Part shown: positions 40,807-50,079 of the stretch, in pieces
How positions within the stretch are numbered: position 1 is the first letter of the stretch
Layout of the letters: every line of letters begins with the position of its first letter
Source: Oscillospiraceae bacterium
GTDB taxonomy: Bacteria > Bacillota > Clostridia > Oscillospirales > Ruminococcaceae
Length of the DNA stretch: 64,000 nucleotides
NCBI GenBank assembly: GCA_018380115.1
Contig: JAGZUF010000005.1
Location: 1-64,000, forward strand
Direction of reading: 5' to 3'
Translations under genes and position numbers: made by a program
The notes under the pieces: generated by a model
Databases searched by the model: none
Told to the model about the DNA's origin: nothing
What the model saw: only the letters and a program-made list of their open reading frames with translations

Positions 40807-41679
40807 TCAGCCCTCCGCCTGCCCGTGCGGCTTTTGCGGGGCACCGCCCGCGGCGGCCGCCTTGAAAAAGGCTATCTCGCGCGCCCAGCCCGCGTCGTCG
40901 TTCGGCGTCTCCAGTATCTTCGGCAGGCCCGCCAGCACGGGGTGCTGCGCAATGCGCGCAAAGGCCGCGGCCCCAATGTGTCCCTCGCCTATCTGCGCGT
41001 GCCTGTCTTTATGGGCGCCGCAGGGGTTCAGGCTGTCGTTCACATGCAGCGCCTTCAGCTTTTCCAGCCCGATGACGCGGTCAAACTGCGCCAGCACGCC
41101 GTCCAGATCGTGCACGATGTCATAGCCGCCGTCCCACACGTGGCAGGTGTCCAGGCACACGGCCACCTTTTCGTTCAGCTGCACCTTATCCAGAATGGCG
41201 GCCAGCTCTTCAAACGTGCGGCCCACCTCGCTGCCCTTGCCCGCCATCGTCTCCAGCAGCACGGTGGTAGTCATGCCCGGCGTGAGGATGGCGTTCAGCT
41301 GCGCGGAAATCAGGCGCACGCCCTCCGCCGCGCCCTGGCCCACATGGCTGCCCGGATGAAAGTTATAGTACTGGCCGGGCAGCGCGGCCTCCAGCCGCGC
41401 AATATCCTCTTCCATGGCGCGGTGGGCAAAATCCCGCACGGCCTCGTCTTTGCCGCAGGCGTTCAGCGTGTAGGGCGCATGCGCCACCAGCGTGCCAAAG
41501 CCGTTTTCCCGCAGAAAGCCGCGCAGGGCGGCGGCGTCCGCTTCGTCCAGCGGCTTCTGCGCGCCGCCGCGCGGGTTGCGCGTAAAAAAGGCAAAGGTGT
41601 TGCCGCCCAGCCTGGCGGCCTGCCTGCCCATGGCAAGGTAGCCCTTCGAGGAAGATACATGGTTGCCTATCAAAAACAT
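40807..41679 (-). CDS. nfo: deoxyribonuclease IV (endonuclease IV)
   Basis: This 290-residue AP endonuclease starts IGNHVSSSKGYLA. Metal ligands are visible in NFHPGSHVGQGAAEGVRLI, TVLLETMAGKGSEVG, VCLDTCHVWDGGYD, HVNDSLNPCGAHKDRHAQIGEGHIG and LETPNDD. It cleaves DNA at abasic sites in base-excision repair. AAAGGGGCC precedes the ATG at 41679. Confidence 0.96.
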   Translation of the reverse strand: MFLIGNHVSSSKGYLAMGRQAARLGGNTFAFFTRNPRGGAQKPLDEADAAALRGFLRENGFGTLVAHAPYTLNACGKDEAVRDFAHRAMEEDIARLEAALPGQYYNFHPGSHVGQGAAEGVRLISAQLNAILTPGMTTTVLLETMAGKGSEVGRTFEELAAILDKVQLNEKVAVCLDTCHVWDGGYDIVHDLDGVLAQFDRVIGLEKLKALHVNDSLNPCGAHKDRHAQIGEGHIGAAAFARIAQHPVLAGLPKILETPNDDAGWAREIAFFKAAAAGGAPQKPHGQAEG

Positions 41680-41826
41680 GGCTATGGCCCCTTTCCCGGC
41701 GCGCGGCGCTTTGGCCGCGCACGCCGTACAAGGCCATTTTATCACATTCCACGCCCGTGTGCAAAAAAGGCCCGCGGGCACTTGCCCATGGGCCAAAGAT
41801 ATTTTGCACACAGACCCGCCGCAGCT

Positions 41827-42576
41827 TTACGCCATGCGGTGAGCTTTTTTGTCCAGCCGCATTTTATCTGCTATCATGGCAATGAATTCAGAGTTGGTGG
41901 GTTTGCCGCGCAGGTTGTGGATGGTGTAGCCGAAATAGCTGTTCAGGGTGTCTACGTCGCCGCGGTCCCACGCCACCTCGATGGCGTGGCGGATGGCGCG
42001 CTCTACACGGCTGGCTGTTGTGCCGTTGTGTTTGGCTATTTCAGGGTAAAGGCGCTTTGTGACGGAGTTGATATATTCGCCGTCCTCCATCGTCATCAAA
42101 ATGGCGTCGCGCAAAAACTGGTAGCCCTTGATATGGGCGGGCACGCCTATCTGGTGCAAAATTTCCGTCACGGTGCGCTCATCGTCCACAGGGTGGGCGG
42201 CCTGGCCCCTGCCCAGCGCCGCTGTCACGCGCGCAGCCATGGCGGAGGCATCGAAGGGCTTCAGAAAATAGAAAGAAAAGCCGCCCTGCATCATCTCGCT
42301 CTCCAGCACGTCGTCTGTGAAGCTGCCCGTCACGAAGAACAGAACGTTCTGGATGCCCTGCTCGTCGCAGCGCTGCTTGACGCTGATGGCATCCAGCCCG
42401 GGCATGAAGGCGTCCAGCAGAACGGCGCTGGGCCGCTCCTTTTCAATGGCTGCAAGGGCCTTGCGGCCGTCCTTTTCACACACGGTCACCTTTACGCCGC
42501 GCTGTGAAAGGGCGGCAGTGCATTGCTTTGTCACCTCCGGCGCAAGGTCTGTCATCAGCAAACTGATCTGTTCCAT
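41827..42576 (-). CDS. spo0A: sporulation response regulator Spo0A
   Basis: This 249-residue protein has a receiver domain with phospho-acceptor Asp in AVLLDAFMPGLDAI (near 55), switch Thr in FFVTGSF and Lys in YFLKPFD. The N-terminal acidic pair, usually DDN, is degenerate here (MTDLAPE). The Spo0A-specific DNA-binding domain is intact: EILHQIGVPAHIKGYQFLRD, TTASRVERAIRHAIEVAW and GKPTNSEFIAMIADK. It is the master regulator of sporulation entry. GGAGG lies upstream of the ATG. The spoIVB-spo0A order matches other Firmicutes. Confidence 0.97.
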   Translation of the reverse strand: MEQISLLMTDLAPEVTKQCTAALSQRGVKVTVCEKDGRKALAAIEKERPSAVLLDAFMPGLDAISVKQRCDEQGIQNVLFFVTGSFTDDVLESEMMQGGFSFYFLKPFDASAMAARVTAALGRGQAAHPVDDERTVTEILHQIGVPAHIKGYQFLRDAILMTMEDGEYINSVTKRLYPEIAKHNGTTASRVERAIRHAIEVAWDRGDVDTLNSYFGYTIHNLRGKPTNSEFIAMIADKMRLDKKAHRMA

Positions 42577-42638
42577 CTTCTTATTCCTCCATACGGTGTT
42601 TTACCTCTTTGTGAGGGGTTGTCCTTTGAACTGTTTGG

Positions 42639-42667
42639 ATTTTACCATATATTTCCATATATTGCAA
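42639..42667 (-). promoter_or_regulatory. promoter of spo0A
   Basis: On the minus strand, TTGCAA (42662-42667) and TAAAAT (42639-42644) are 17 bp apart in an AT-rich stretch about 65 bp before the start codon. Confidence 0.6.
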
Positions 42668-42711
42668 CAGTTTCCAATAAATTTTTTCCATATTTTGGTG
42701 AAGCACTCTCC

Positions 42712-42718
42712 TTCGACA
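42712..42718 (-). promoter_or_regulatory. 0A box (Spo0A binding site)
   Basis: TGTCGAA on the minus strand is an exact core 0A box, about 45 bp upstream of the spo0A -35. Autoregulation is likely. Confidence 0.6.
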
Positions 42719-42828
42719 CAAAATACAGTGGTTCGCGGCATAGCTTTAGGGAAAGGACCCCTGAAAAACGAAGGCAGACGCCTGCAAAGCCCGATGCAGG
42801 GCGGGCAAAAGGCCCCTGCAAACAGCAA

Positions 42829-42872
42829 AAAAGCCGGGCGAGGCGCATCGCGTGCACTTTCCGCCCAGCTTT
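42829..42872 (-). terminator. terminator of spoIVB
   Basis: AAAAGCTGGGCGG pairs imperfectly with CTCGCCCGGCTTTT and is followed by T on the minus strand, just past the spoIVB stop. Confidence 0.6.
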
Positions 42873-42888
42873 TGTACTTTTTCGAGGC

Positions 42889-44112
42889 TTACGCGGCGCG
42901 GCGGCCTGCGGCAGCCTCGGCTGTTTCCAGCATGTTCTCGGCAAAGATGCCGTAGCCGCGGGTAGGGTCGTTTACCAGCACATGTGTGACGGCGCCCACC
43001 AGTTTGCCGTTCTGAATGATGGGGCTGCCGCTCATGCCCTGCACGATGCCGCCCGTGTTCTGCAGCAGAACAGGGTCTGTCACGTGCACCACCATATTGC
43101 GGTTTGCGTCGCTTGCATTCAGGGCTATCTTTTCTATCTCCACCTCGTAGCGCTGCGGCGTGCGCCCGTCGATGGTGGTGATAATCTCGGCCCTGCCGGT
43201 CGTCACCTCCTGCGCAAGGGCAAGCTCCATGTCAACGCCCTCCTGCACAGAGCTTACGGTGCCGTATACGCCCGTTTCGCCGTTCACCGTGATCTCGCCT
43301 GCGGCGGCGGCCGTGAGGAAGCGCCCCTTCAGCTCCCCCGGGTCGCCCGCACTGCCCTTTTCCACGCCGGTTATCTCTACCGGCACAATCTCGCCCTTCA
43401 GAAGCCCCAGCGTTTTGCCGGTGTCGGAATCGTGGATAGAGTGCCCCAGCCCTGCAAATGTGCCGGTGGTGTTGTCTATGAACGTCATGGTGCCGATGCC
43501 CGCCGAGGAGTCTCGCACCCACATGCCTGTGCGGTAGGTGTTGGTGGAAAGGTCCATCACCGCCGTCAGGCGCACCGTCTTTTCATGCCCGTCGCGCTGG
43601 AATACCACCTCGGCAGGCGCGCCCTTCAGCTCCTGCAGGGCCTCGGCCACATCCTCGTTGGTGCGCGTTTCATGCCCTGCGATGGAGACGATGACGTCGC
43701 CCAGCTTCAGCCCGGCGGTTTTGGCCGGGTTCTGATAACCCTGCGCAGTGTAAATGTCGCTGAAGCCCACCACCATGGCGCCGTTGGCGAACATCTTGAT
43801 GCCGAACGGCGTGCCGCACACCTGCACCACACGCCGCCCCAGCACCTCTGCGCGCACCGTCTTCACCGGTATCACCCCCCCAAGCGAAAGCTGCGCGTTG
43901 TAAGATGACCCGCGCGAGGCATTGGCCGCGGCCTCCTCCTGCCCCAGCGCAGGCGAGGAGGTGAGAAACGGCATGCCCGCCACGCGGATTTCGCCCGTCT
44001 CACCCACACGGAACGTATCCGGCAGCAGGGTAGAAATGTACAGTGCAAACAGAAAAGCTGCCACGATGCAGGCGCTGGCGGTAAAACAGCTCCATCTGAT
44101 GATTCTTTCCAT
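42889..44112 (-). CDS. spoIVB: SpoIVB serine peptidase
   Basis: This 407-residue protein has an N-terminal TM anchor and a PDZ domain (about 100-190; YQNPAKTAGLKLGDVIVSIAG). The S55 peptidase domain has TGTFAGLGHSIHDSDTGK (catalytic His) and GGIVQGMSGSPIIQNGKLVGAVTHV (catalytic Ser in GMSGSP). SpoIVB is secreted from the forespore and triggers SpoIVFB processing of pro-SigK. GGAGG precedes the ATG at 44112. Confidence 0.96.
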   Translation of the reverse strand: MERIIRWSCFTASACIVAAFLFALYISTLLPDTFRVGETGEIRVAGMPFLTSSPALGQEEAAANASRGSSYNAQLSLGGVIPVKTVRAEVLGRRVVQVCGTPFGIKMFANGAMVVGFSDIYTAQGYQNPAKTAGLKLGDVIVSIAGHETRTNEDVAEALQELKGAPAEVVFQRDGHEKTVRLTAVMDLSTNTYRTGMWVRDSSAGIGTMTFIDNTTGTFAGLGHSIHDSDTGKTLGLLKGEIVPVEITGVEKGSAGDPGELKGRFLTAAAAGEITVNGETGVYGTVSSVQEGVDMELALAQEVTTGRAEIITTIDGRTPQRYEVEIEKIALNASDANRNMVVHVTDPVLLQNTGGIVQGMSGSPIIQNGKLVGAVTHVLVNDPTRGYGIFAENMLETAEAAAGRRAA

Positions 44113-44194
44113 GGGAAAACCTCCGCTCTTTCCGCGATGTTCCCCCATAGTATTTGCAGGCGTACGCCCGTTTAATCTTTTTCGGATGAAATGG

Positions 44195-46750
44195 TCACCG
44201 CCCGCGCACCAGCCTTTTCACCCGGCGGGCCGCAGACGTAAGCACCGGCCCCGCCACTACGGCGCCGCCCACAGCCCACAGTGCCCTGCCCCACACGGCC
44301 TGCGTGCCGAACACCGGCTGCAAAAACGGCACATATACGCACAGGACGGCGCAAAGCACGCTGGCACTCACCGCCGCCATCAGCGCGCGGTTGCCGCCGA
44401 AATGAAGGCCCTTGCCGCGGCATTCGAAGATATGCAGCATCTGCGACAGGACAATGGTGAGAAAGCAGGCCGAGCGCGCCTCGGTAAGGCTTTCGCCCAT
44501 GTACAGCGCAGCCGTATAGGCCCCGGCGCTGGCAAGGCCCAGCATGGCCCCGCGCACTGCAATGGTGAGCGCCAGCCCATGCGCGAACAGCCCCTCTGCC
44601 TTGGGCCGCGGCGGGCGCGCCATGATGTCCTTTGCGGGCGGCTCCATGCCAAGCGCAATGGCCGGCAGGCCGTCTGTAAACAGGTTCACCAGCAGTATCT
44701 GGATGGGCGCCAGCATCACCGGCAGGTGCATCAGCATGCCGAACAGCATGCCCAGCACCTCGCCCAGGTTCGAGGTGAGAAGATAGCGGATAAAGCGGCG
44801 GATGTTCTGATAGATAACGCGCCCCTCCTCCACCGCGGCCACGATGGTGGCAAAATTGTCGTCCAGAATGACGACGGCCGAGGCCTCCTTCGTCACGTCC
44901 GTGCCGGAGATGCCCATGGCCACACCGATATCAGCCTCCTTTACGGCGGGCGCGTCATTCACGCCGTCGCCCGTCATGGCCGTGATATTGCCCGCCTGCT
45001 TGAAGGCGCGCACAATGCGCAGCTTGTGCGCGGGCGACACGCGTGCAAACACGCGCGCCGTTTTGCAGGCCGCGGCAAGCTGGGCGTCCGTCATGGCGTC
45101 CAGCTGGGCGCCCGTCACCGCCGTGTCGGCAGCGCGGGCAATGCCCACGCTCTGTGCAACGGCAAGCGCCGTCTCAGGGGAATCGCCCGTAATCATCACC
45201 GGCCGGATGCCCGCCGCCAGACACTTTTTCACCGCGGGCTTCACCTCAGGGCGGGGCGGGTCCATCATGCCCACAAGGCCGGTAAAGCAAAGGTCTTTTT
45301 CGCCTTTCTGCGGCGCCGTGCTTTCGGCAAAAGCCAGCACGCGCAGCGCAGCGCGCGCCATTTCCGCAGCCTGCGCCGCAATGGCCCTTCTGTCCGCCGC
45401 TGTCATGGCGCGCACGCCCGCGGGCGCGGCAATGTGGGTGCACAGGCCCAGCAGGACATCCGGCGCGCCCTTGCAGTACAGCATCTGTCCCGCCGGGGTG
45501 CGCACGGTCACGCTCATGCGCTTCCGCTCGGAATCAAACGGCTGCTCAGCCGTGACGGTGTGCGTGCGCGCAAGGCCGCGCTTTTCCACGCCCGCTTTGC
45601 GCGCGGCAATCAGCACGGCGGCCTCGGTGGGGTCGCCCTTTACCTCATATACACCGCGCTTTTGCACAATGGACGCCCCCGCGCACAGCACGGCCGCCGT
45701 GCACAGCCTTGCAAGGCCCGGCTGCGTGCCTGCCGTGACGGCGCGCCCGGCCAGCGTCACCTCACCTCTGACGGCATACCCGTCGCCGGACACCGCATAC
45801 TGCGCCCCCGGCGTCCAGATGCGCTTCACCGTCATTTTGTTCTGGGTGATGGTGCCCGTTTTATCCGTGCATATCACGCCGGCGCAGCCCAGCGTTTCCA
45901 CCGCGTGCAGGCGGCGTATCACGGCGCCGCGCCGCAGAATGCGTCCTACGCTGAGCGCCAGCGTGATGGTGACGATGGCGGGCAGCCCTTCCGGGATGGC
46001 CGCCACGGCCAGCGATACGCCGGTGAGCAGCATCTCCAGCAAATCGCCGCCCTGAAGGAAGCCCAGCAGGCCCACGGCGAGGCAGATAACCACACAGGCC
46101 GCCGCCACAAAGCGGCCCAGCTGCTTCAGCTTTTCCTGCAAAGGCGTGGGCCCCTCGCCCGCCTCATCCATCATGCCCGCTATTTTTCCCATCTCGGTAG
46201 CCATGCCGGTGGCCGTCACCACAGCCTCGGCCTTGCCCGCGGTGACGATGCAGCCCATGAACACCGTGTCGCCCGCCTTTTTAGCGGCGGGCACGCTTTC
46301 GCCCGTCAGCATGGCCTCGTTGCACTGCAGGGCCGCCGCGCTTTGCAGCCTTGCATCTGCGGCAATTTTGTCGCCCGCCTCCAGAAGAAGCACGTCGCCC
46401 GGCACCACGGTGCGCGCGCTGACGGTTTTCTGCGCGCCGTCGCGCCGCACACGGGCTGTGGGGGCGCTAAGCTCCTTCAGCGCCTCCAGCGTCTGCTCGG
46501 TGCGGTATTCCTGTAAAAAGCCCATCACGGCGTTCAGCAGCACAATGGCGATAATGGTGACGGCCTCGGCCCCCTGCCCCATCAGCACGCTGATGAGCGT
46601 GGCCGCCGCCAGAATGAGGATCATCACATCCTTAAACTGCGAAAAGAACATGGCGGCCACGCTGGCCTGCTTTTTTGCGGCCAGGCGGTTTTCCCCCACC
46701 TGTGATAGGCGCGCGGCCGCCTGCGCGCTTGTCAGCCCCTGCGTGTTCAT
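44195..46750 (-). CDS. P-type calcium-transporting ATPase (P2A, SERCA/PMR1-like)
   Basis: This 851-residue protein has an N-terminal cation ATPase domain (GLTSAQAAARLSQVGEN) and TGES in the A-domain near 147. The phosphorylation loop is ICTDKTGTITQNKMTV (near 295). The hinge motifs are TGDSPETA and MTGDGVNDAPAVKEADIG. VAAIPEGLPAIVTITLA in TM4 holds the PEGLP Ca2+-site signature. The C-terminal TMs contain NLFTDGLPAIALG. The predicted role is Ca2+ export. AAAGGGGAAT lies before the ATG. Confidence 0.95.
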   Translation of the reverse strand: MNTQGLTSAQAAARLSQVGENRLAAKKQASVAAMFFSQFKDVMILILAAATLISVLMGQGAEAVTIIAIVLLNAVMGFLQEYRTEQTLEALKELSAPTARVRRDGAQKTVSARTVVPGDVLLLEAGDKIAADARLQSAAALQCNEAMLTGESVPAAKKAGDTVFMGCIVTAGKAEAVVTATGMATEMGKIAGMMDEAGEGPTPLQEKLKQLGRFVAAACVVICLAVGLLGFLQGGDLLEMLLTGVSLAVAAIPEGLPAIVTITLALSVGRILRRGAVIRRLHAVETLGCAGVICTDKTGTITQNKMTVKRIWTPGAQYAVSGDGYAVRGEVTLAGRAVTAGTQPGLARLCTAAVLCAGASIVQKRGVYEVKGDPTEAAVLIAARKAGVEKRGLARTHTVTAEQPFDSERKRMSVTVRTPAGQMLYCKGAPDVLLGLCTHIAAPAGVRAMTAADRRAIAAQAAEMARAALRVLAFAESTAPQKGEKDLCFTGLVGMMDPPRPEVKPAVKKCLAAGIRPVMITGDSPETALAVAQSVGIARAADTAVTGAQLDAMTDAQLAAACKTARVFARVSPAHKLRIVRAFKQAGNITAMTGDGVNDAPAVKEADIGVAMGISGTDVTKEASAVVILDDNFATIVAAVEEGRVIYQNIRRFIRYLLTSNLGEVLGMLFGMLMHLPVMLAPIQILLVNLFTDGLPAIALGMEPPAKDIMARPPRPKAEGLFAHGLALTIAVRGAMLGLASAGAYTAALYMGESLTEARSACFLTIVLSQMLHIFECRGKGLHFGGNRALMAAVSASVLCAVLCVYVPFLQPVFGTQAVWGRALWAVGGAVVAGPVLTSAARRVKRLVRGR

Positions 46751-47017
46751 CAGCCATTCCCCTTTTCCATCTTTCCGGCGCGCCGTCTAGCCGGTATCTG
46801 TCTGGCCCATCTATATGAAAAAAAACAGGGCGGCATACCACGCATGCCGCCTGCCGCGGCACACAGCCGCATGCTTTTTTGAAAAATATATAGATTTTAC
46901 GAAATATATGAAGACAAAGCCGGGCGGATATCGTATCATAAACAAAGACAAGCACCACACAGCGCAGGGCCGGTACGGCGCCCGCACTGCCGGTGCTGGC
47001 CCAAGGGAGGAAGTTTT

Positions 47018-48274
47018 ATGCTGCTGTTGATTCTATGGAGGCTGGTAACTGCGTGCAGCATCCTGCTTGGCCTCTACATGCTTTATTTCGGCGCCGTGGC
47101 CCTGTTCGGCTTCAAAAAGCGCCGCGCCGTGCCGCGCACAGCCCCCAAGACCAGATTTGCCTGTGTGGCGGCGGCCCGCAACGAAGAGGCCGTTATTGCA
47201 AACCTGGTGCACAGCCTGCGCCGCCAGAACTACCCGCCCGAACTGTTTGACATTATTGTAGCGCCCAACAACTGCACGGACGGCACCGCCCGCGCCGCGC
47301 AGGCCGCCGGGGCCATGCTGTATGCCCCGCAGGGCGAGATACACAGCAAGGGCGACGTGCTGCGCGAGGTGGTGGAGAACGTGGTGCTGGCCGGGGGCTA
47401 TGACGCCATGTGCGTATTCGACGCAGACAACCTTGTTCACCCGGATTTTCTGGCCCGCATGAATGACGCCGTGTGCGCCGGGCATGTGGCTGTGCAGGGC
47501 TTCCGCGATTCCAAAAACCCCGAGCAAAGCGCAATTTCAGGCTGCTATTCCATATGCTACTGGATGCTGAACCGCTTTTACAACTCTGCGCGCAGCGCGC
47601 TGGGGCTTTCGGCCCTTGTGAACGGCAGCGGCTTTACAGCCACAGCGGGCCTTCTGCGCGAGCTGGGCGGCTGGAACACCGTAACCATGACGGAGGATTA
47701 TGAATTCAGCGCGCAGTGCGCGCTGACAGGCCACCGGGTGGCCTTCCAGCCGGAAGCCGTCATTTATGACGAGCAGCCCCTTACCTTCCGCCAAAGCTGG
47801 CGCCAGCGCCGCCGCTGGACAACGGGCAGCCTGCAGGGCCTGCAGGTGTACGGCGGGCGCCTGTTCCGCGAGACGGTGCTGCGCCGCAGCGCCGTATGCT
47901 TTGACATGACCATGACCTTTCTCACGCCCTTTGTGCAGCTTGCCAGCACGGTGCTTGGCATCACCGGTGCCGCCCTTGTGCTGGCGGGGCATGGGCTGGC
48001 CTTCGGCGGCATTCTGCTCAGCGGGCTGCGCGCCGCCGCCCTGATGCTCGGCATAGGCGCCGCGGGCACCGTGCTGGGCACCTCGCTTGCCGCCGCGCTG
48101 ACGGTGGTGCTGAAAAAGGGCAGCCTGCGCGGCGTCATGAAGGGCGTGGCCACCTTCTGGCTGTTTGCGCTGAGCCACATGGCCCTTACTCTGCTGAGCT
48201 TTGTGAAAAAAGAGCGCACATGGCGGCCCATTGCCCACACCAACACCGCGCGCATTGAAGACCTCACAGCCTGA
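47018..48274 (+). CDS. membrane glycosyltransferase, family 2
   Basis: This 418-residue protein has one N-terminal TM segment and a GT-2 domain (about 45-290): FACVAAARNEEAVIANLVHSL, APNNCTDGTA, MCVFDADNLVHPD (DxD), GGWNTVTMTEDYEFS and RQRRRWTTG (QxxRW). Three to four C-terminal TM helices follow. QxxRW and flanking helices mark a processive or BcsA-like synthase making a polysaccharide; the donor is not inferable. GGGAGGAAG precedes the ATG. It is monocistronic, with a terminator at 48304. Confidence 0.93.
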   Translation: MLLLILWRLVTACSILLGLYMLYFGAVALFGFKKRRAVPRTAPKTRFACVAAARNEEAVIANLVHSLRRQNYPPELFDIIVAPNNCTDGTARAAQAAGAMLYAPQGEIHSKGDVLREVVENVVLAGGYDAMCVFDADNLVHPDFLARMNDAVCAGHVAVQGFRDSKNPEQSAISGCYSICYWMLNRFYNSARSALGLSALVNGSGFTATAGLLRELGGWNTVTMTEDYEFSAQCALTGHRVAFQPEAVIYDEQPLTFRQSWRQRRRWTTGSLQGLQVYGGRLFRETVLRRSAVCFDMTMTFLTPFVQLASTVLGITGAALVLAGHGLAFGGILLSGLRAAALMLGIGAAGTVLGTSLAAALTVVLKKGSLRGVMKGVATFWLFALSHMALTLLSFVKKERTWRPIAHTNTARIEDLTA

Positions 48275-48303
48275 ACATGCACACCCTTTCTCCGGCATGC
48301 TGG

Positions 48304-48340
48304 AAAAGGCCGGGGCCCTGTTTGGGGCCCCGGCCTTTTT
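48304..48340 (+). terminator. terminator of the glycosyltransferase gene
   Basis: AAAAGGCCGGGGCCC pairs with GGGGCCCCGGCCTTTTT. Confidence 0.85.
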
Positions 48341-48383
48341 ATGCTTTTCGCCCGCCTCTGCGCAGGCGCTTTCATACGCAGCA

Positions 48384-48759
48384 TCAGTTTGAAAATACAG
48401 GCGCGTTACTTTTCAGCAGAACTTCTAAGCTCTTTTGCGCACGCAGGGCTGCCACCTTCGGCTCATTTTCCGCAAACGTCCCCGCGCCGCCCCGGTGGTC
48501 GGATTGGCTGTGCATATAAAGGATCGTTTTCACTTTCTTTCCCGGCGGCCTTCGAATGAGCTCTGCCAGTTTTTGCCCCCGCTCTAATGTATCCAGCGTA
48601 TCGGTGAGGATCACGCCCGTCCTGCCCTCTACAAAAGGCGGCGTTGCTGTGCCCCATGCCGCGGACATACCACACGCCCTGGGTTATCTGGCGGAATTCC
48701 TTCTTTTCATTGTCTTCCGCAAACTTTTTCAGACGCCTGCTTCCATCCCGCGCCAGCAT
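48384..48759 (-). pseudogene. remnant of an MBL-fold alkylsulfatase-like hydrolase
   Basis: Two frames continue one another. EFRQITQGVWYVRGMGHSNAA (upstream frame) is followed, after a frame change near 48645, by FVEGRTGVILTDTLDTLERG and TILYMHSQSDHRGGAG. This is the N-terminal strand and metal site of BDS1/SdsA-type MBL hydrolases, whose HxHxDH is altered here to HSQSDH. It lacks the N-terminal export region and the last two-thirds of the protein. It is a decayed fragment. Confidence 0.65.
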
Positions 48760-48819
48760 TTTCTCATCCCTTTCCGTTCTCTCATGCGCAAATGCACGGG
48801 CCCAGCGGCAGGCCGGCGT

Positions 48820-49167
48820 TCACTGCACCTCCTTCAAAAGCTCCTCGGCAGAGACTCCGTACAGCTTTGCAAGCCCCAGCAGGTTGGACGTGCTGGGGTC
48901 GGCGGCGCCCTGCTCCCACTTCGACACAGCCTGGCGGCTGACGCCAAGCGCCTCGGCAACAAACTCCTGCGTCATTTTGCAGGCGGTGCGGCGCGCCCTC
49001 AGCGCCTCGCCCAAAGAGCGCTTCACCTGCGCCCTCTCCTGCCGCGCATTCTTTGAACGGATATATTTCAAAAGCGCGCGGGCAGCCAGCACGGCAAGCG
49101 CCATGCCTATGCCCAGCGGCACAAGCCCCAGCAGCGCCACCAGAGCCGTATCCAGCCCAAAAGCCAT
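48820..49167 (-). CDS. XRE regulator with N-terminal membrane helix
   Basis: This 115-residue protein has a hydrophobic helix at residues 5-30 (ALVALLGLVPLGIGMALAVLAA), a basic linker and a C-terminal HTH_3 domain. The HTH reads GEALRARRTACKMTQEFVAE, then GVSRQAVSKWEQGAADPS. The order (membrane helix first, DNA-binding domain last) suggests a membrane-tethered regulator. AAAGGAGG precedes the ATG at 49167. In 49222-49946 I see no further gene. Confidence 0.85.
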   Translation of the reverse strand: MAFGLDTALVALLGLVPLGIGMALAVLAARALLKYIRSKNARQERAQVKRSLGEALRARRTACKMTQEFVAEALGVSRQAVSKWEQGAADPSTSNLLGLAKLYGVSAEELLKEVQ

Positions 49168-49946
49168 GGTTTTTCCTCCTTTCCCTTCAATACCGCGCAC
49201 GGCGGCAGGCTGGTACGGCACCCGAACGGCCCCGCCGCCTCATCTCCAGCTTACCCCCAAACACAGGTTGCCTCCACCACTTATTGCGCAAAAAACAGTT
49301 GCGCCGCCGCATATGGCAGGGTGCCGGGCCGGAAACGGCCGCGCAGCCAACCAGCGCCCCGAAAGCCCCTGCGCCTGCGCAGCCGACGGGGGCCCGGGCC
49401 GCCCCGCCGCAAAAGGACGCCCCCTGCAGGCCCATGATTTTTCAGAAGGGCCGCCCCTTTCCGGCGCGCGGGGCGCAGCGCCCAAACGCTTTTGCATAAA
49501 GCCGCCGCCGGCGCCGGGGCGCAAAGGGGCAAGCGAAGTTTCTGCTTTTACGAAAAGCCTCCGGCCGTGTTATCCGCCCCGCTTTCCGCCAGAAGTGCTG
49601 CGCCGCACGCCCTTGCCGCAGGGCAAAGCCGCTGAAGATTTTCCGCGGCGCAGGCGGAGGCCTGCCATACGCTCAGCCCGTCTGCGCTGCAAAAAAGCGC
49701 GCATGCCCTTTTGTCCGCCCATGCCGCCCCGCCCCTTTTCAGGCTAACAGCCGTTTTCGTGCAGCCTGTGCGTGCAGCGCGCCGCAGCCGCCCCGGAACA
49801 TATAAAGATATTGCTATTATAGCCTTTTCGCCCCAAAAAAGATATCCGCGCTTTGGAAACGGCCTGTGAATACTGTGCGCGCCCCGCCCGTGCCGCAGGC
49901 CGTGGAAAAAAGCGCACATTTTTACGCAAAAAGGCGCTTTTGGCAC

Positions 49947-49976
49947 TTGTGCGGGCGGCTGCGGATGTGTTATCTT
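49947..49976 (+). promoter_or_regulatory. promoter of the DUF1846 gene
   Basis: TTGTGC (49947-49952) and TATCTT (49971-49976) are 18 bp apart, 104 bp upstream of the start. Confidence 0.5.
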
Positions 49977-50079
49977 ATAAGATGTATGAAAACACATGCA
50001 GCAAAGGGGTGGCGCCGCAGCGCGGCGGCCCCCTTTGTGCGTGCAGCACACAACTTACACCGGTGGGGGCGGGCACATT

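Noticed and set aside
49222..49946. Frames in the 0.7-kb gap before the DUF1846 gene
   Set aside because: Several frames overlap on both strands with no initiation site or protein-like features.
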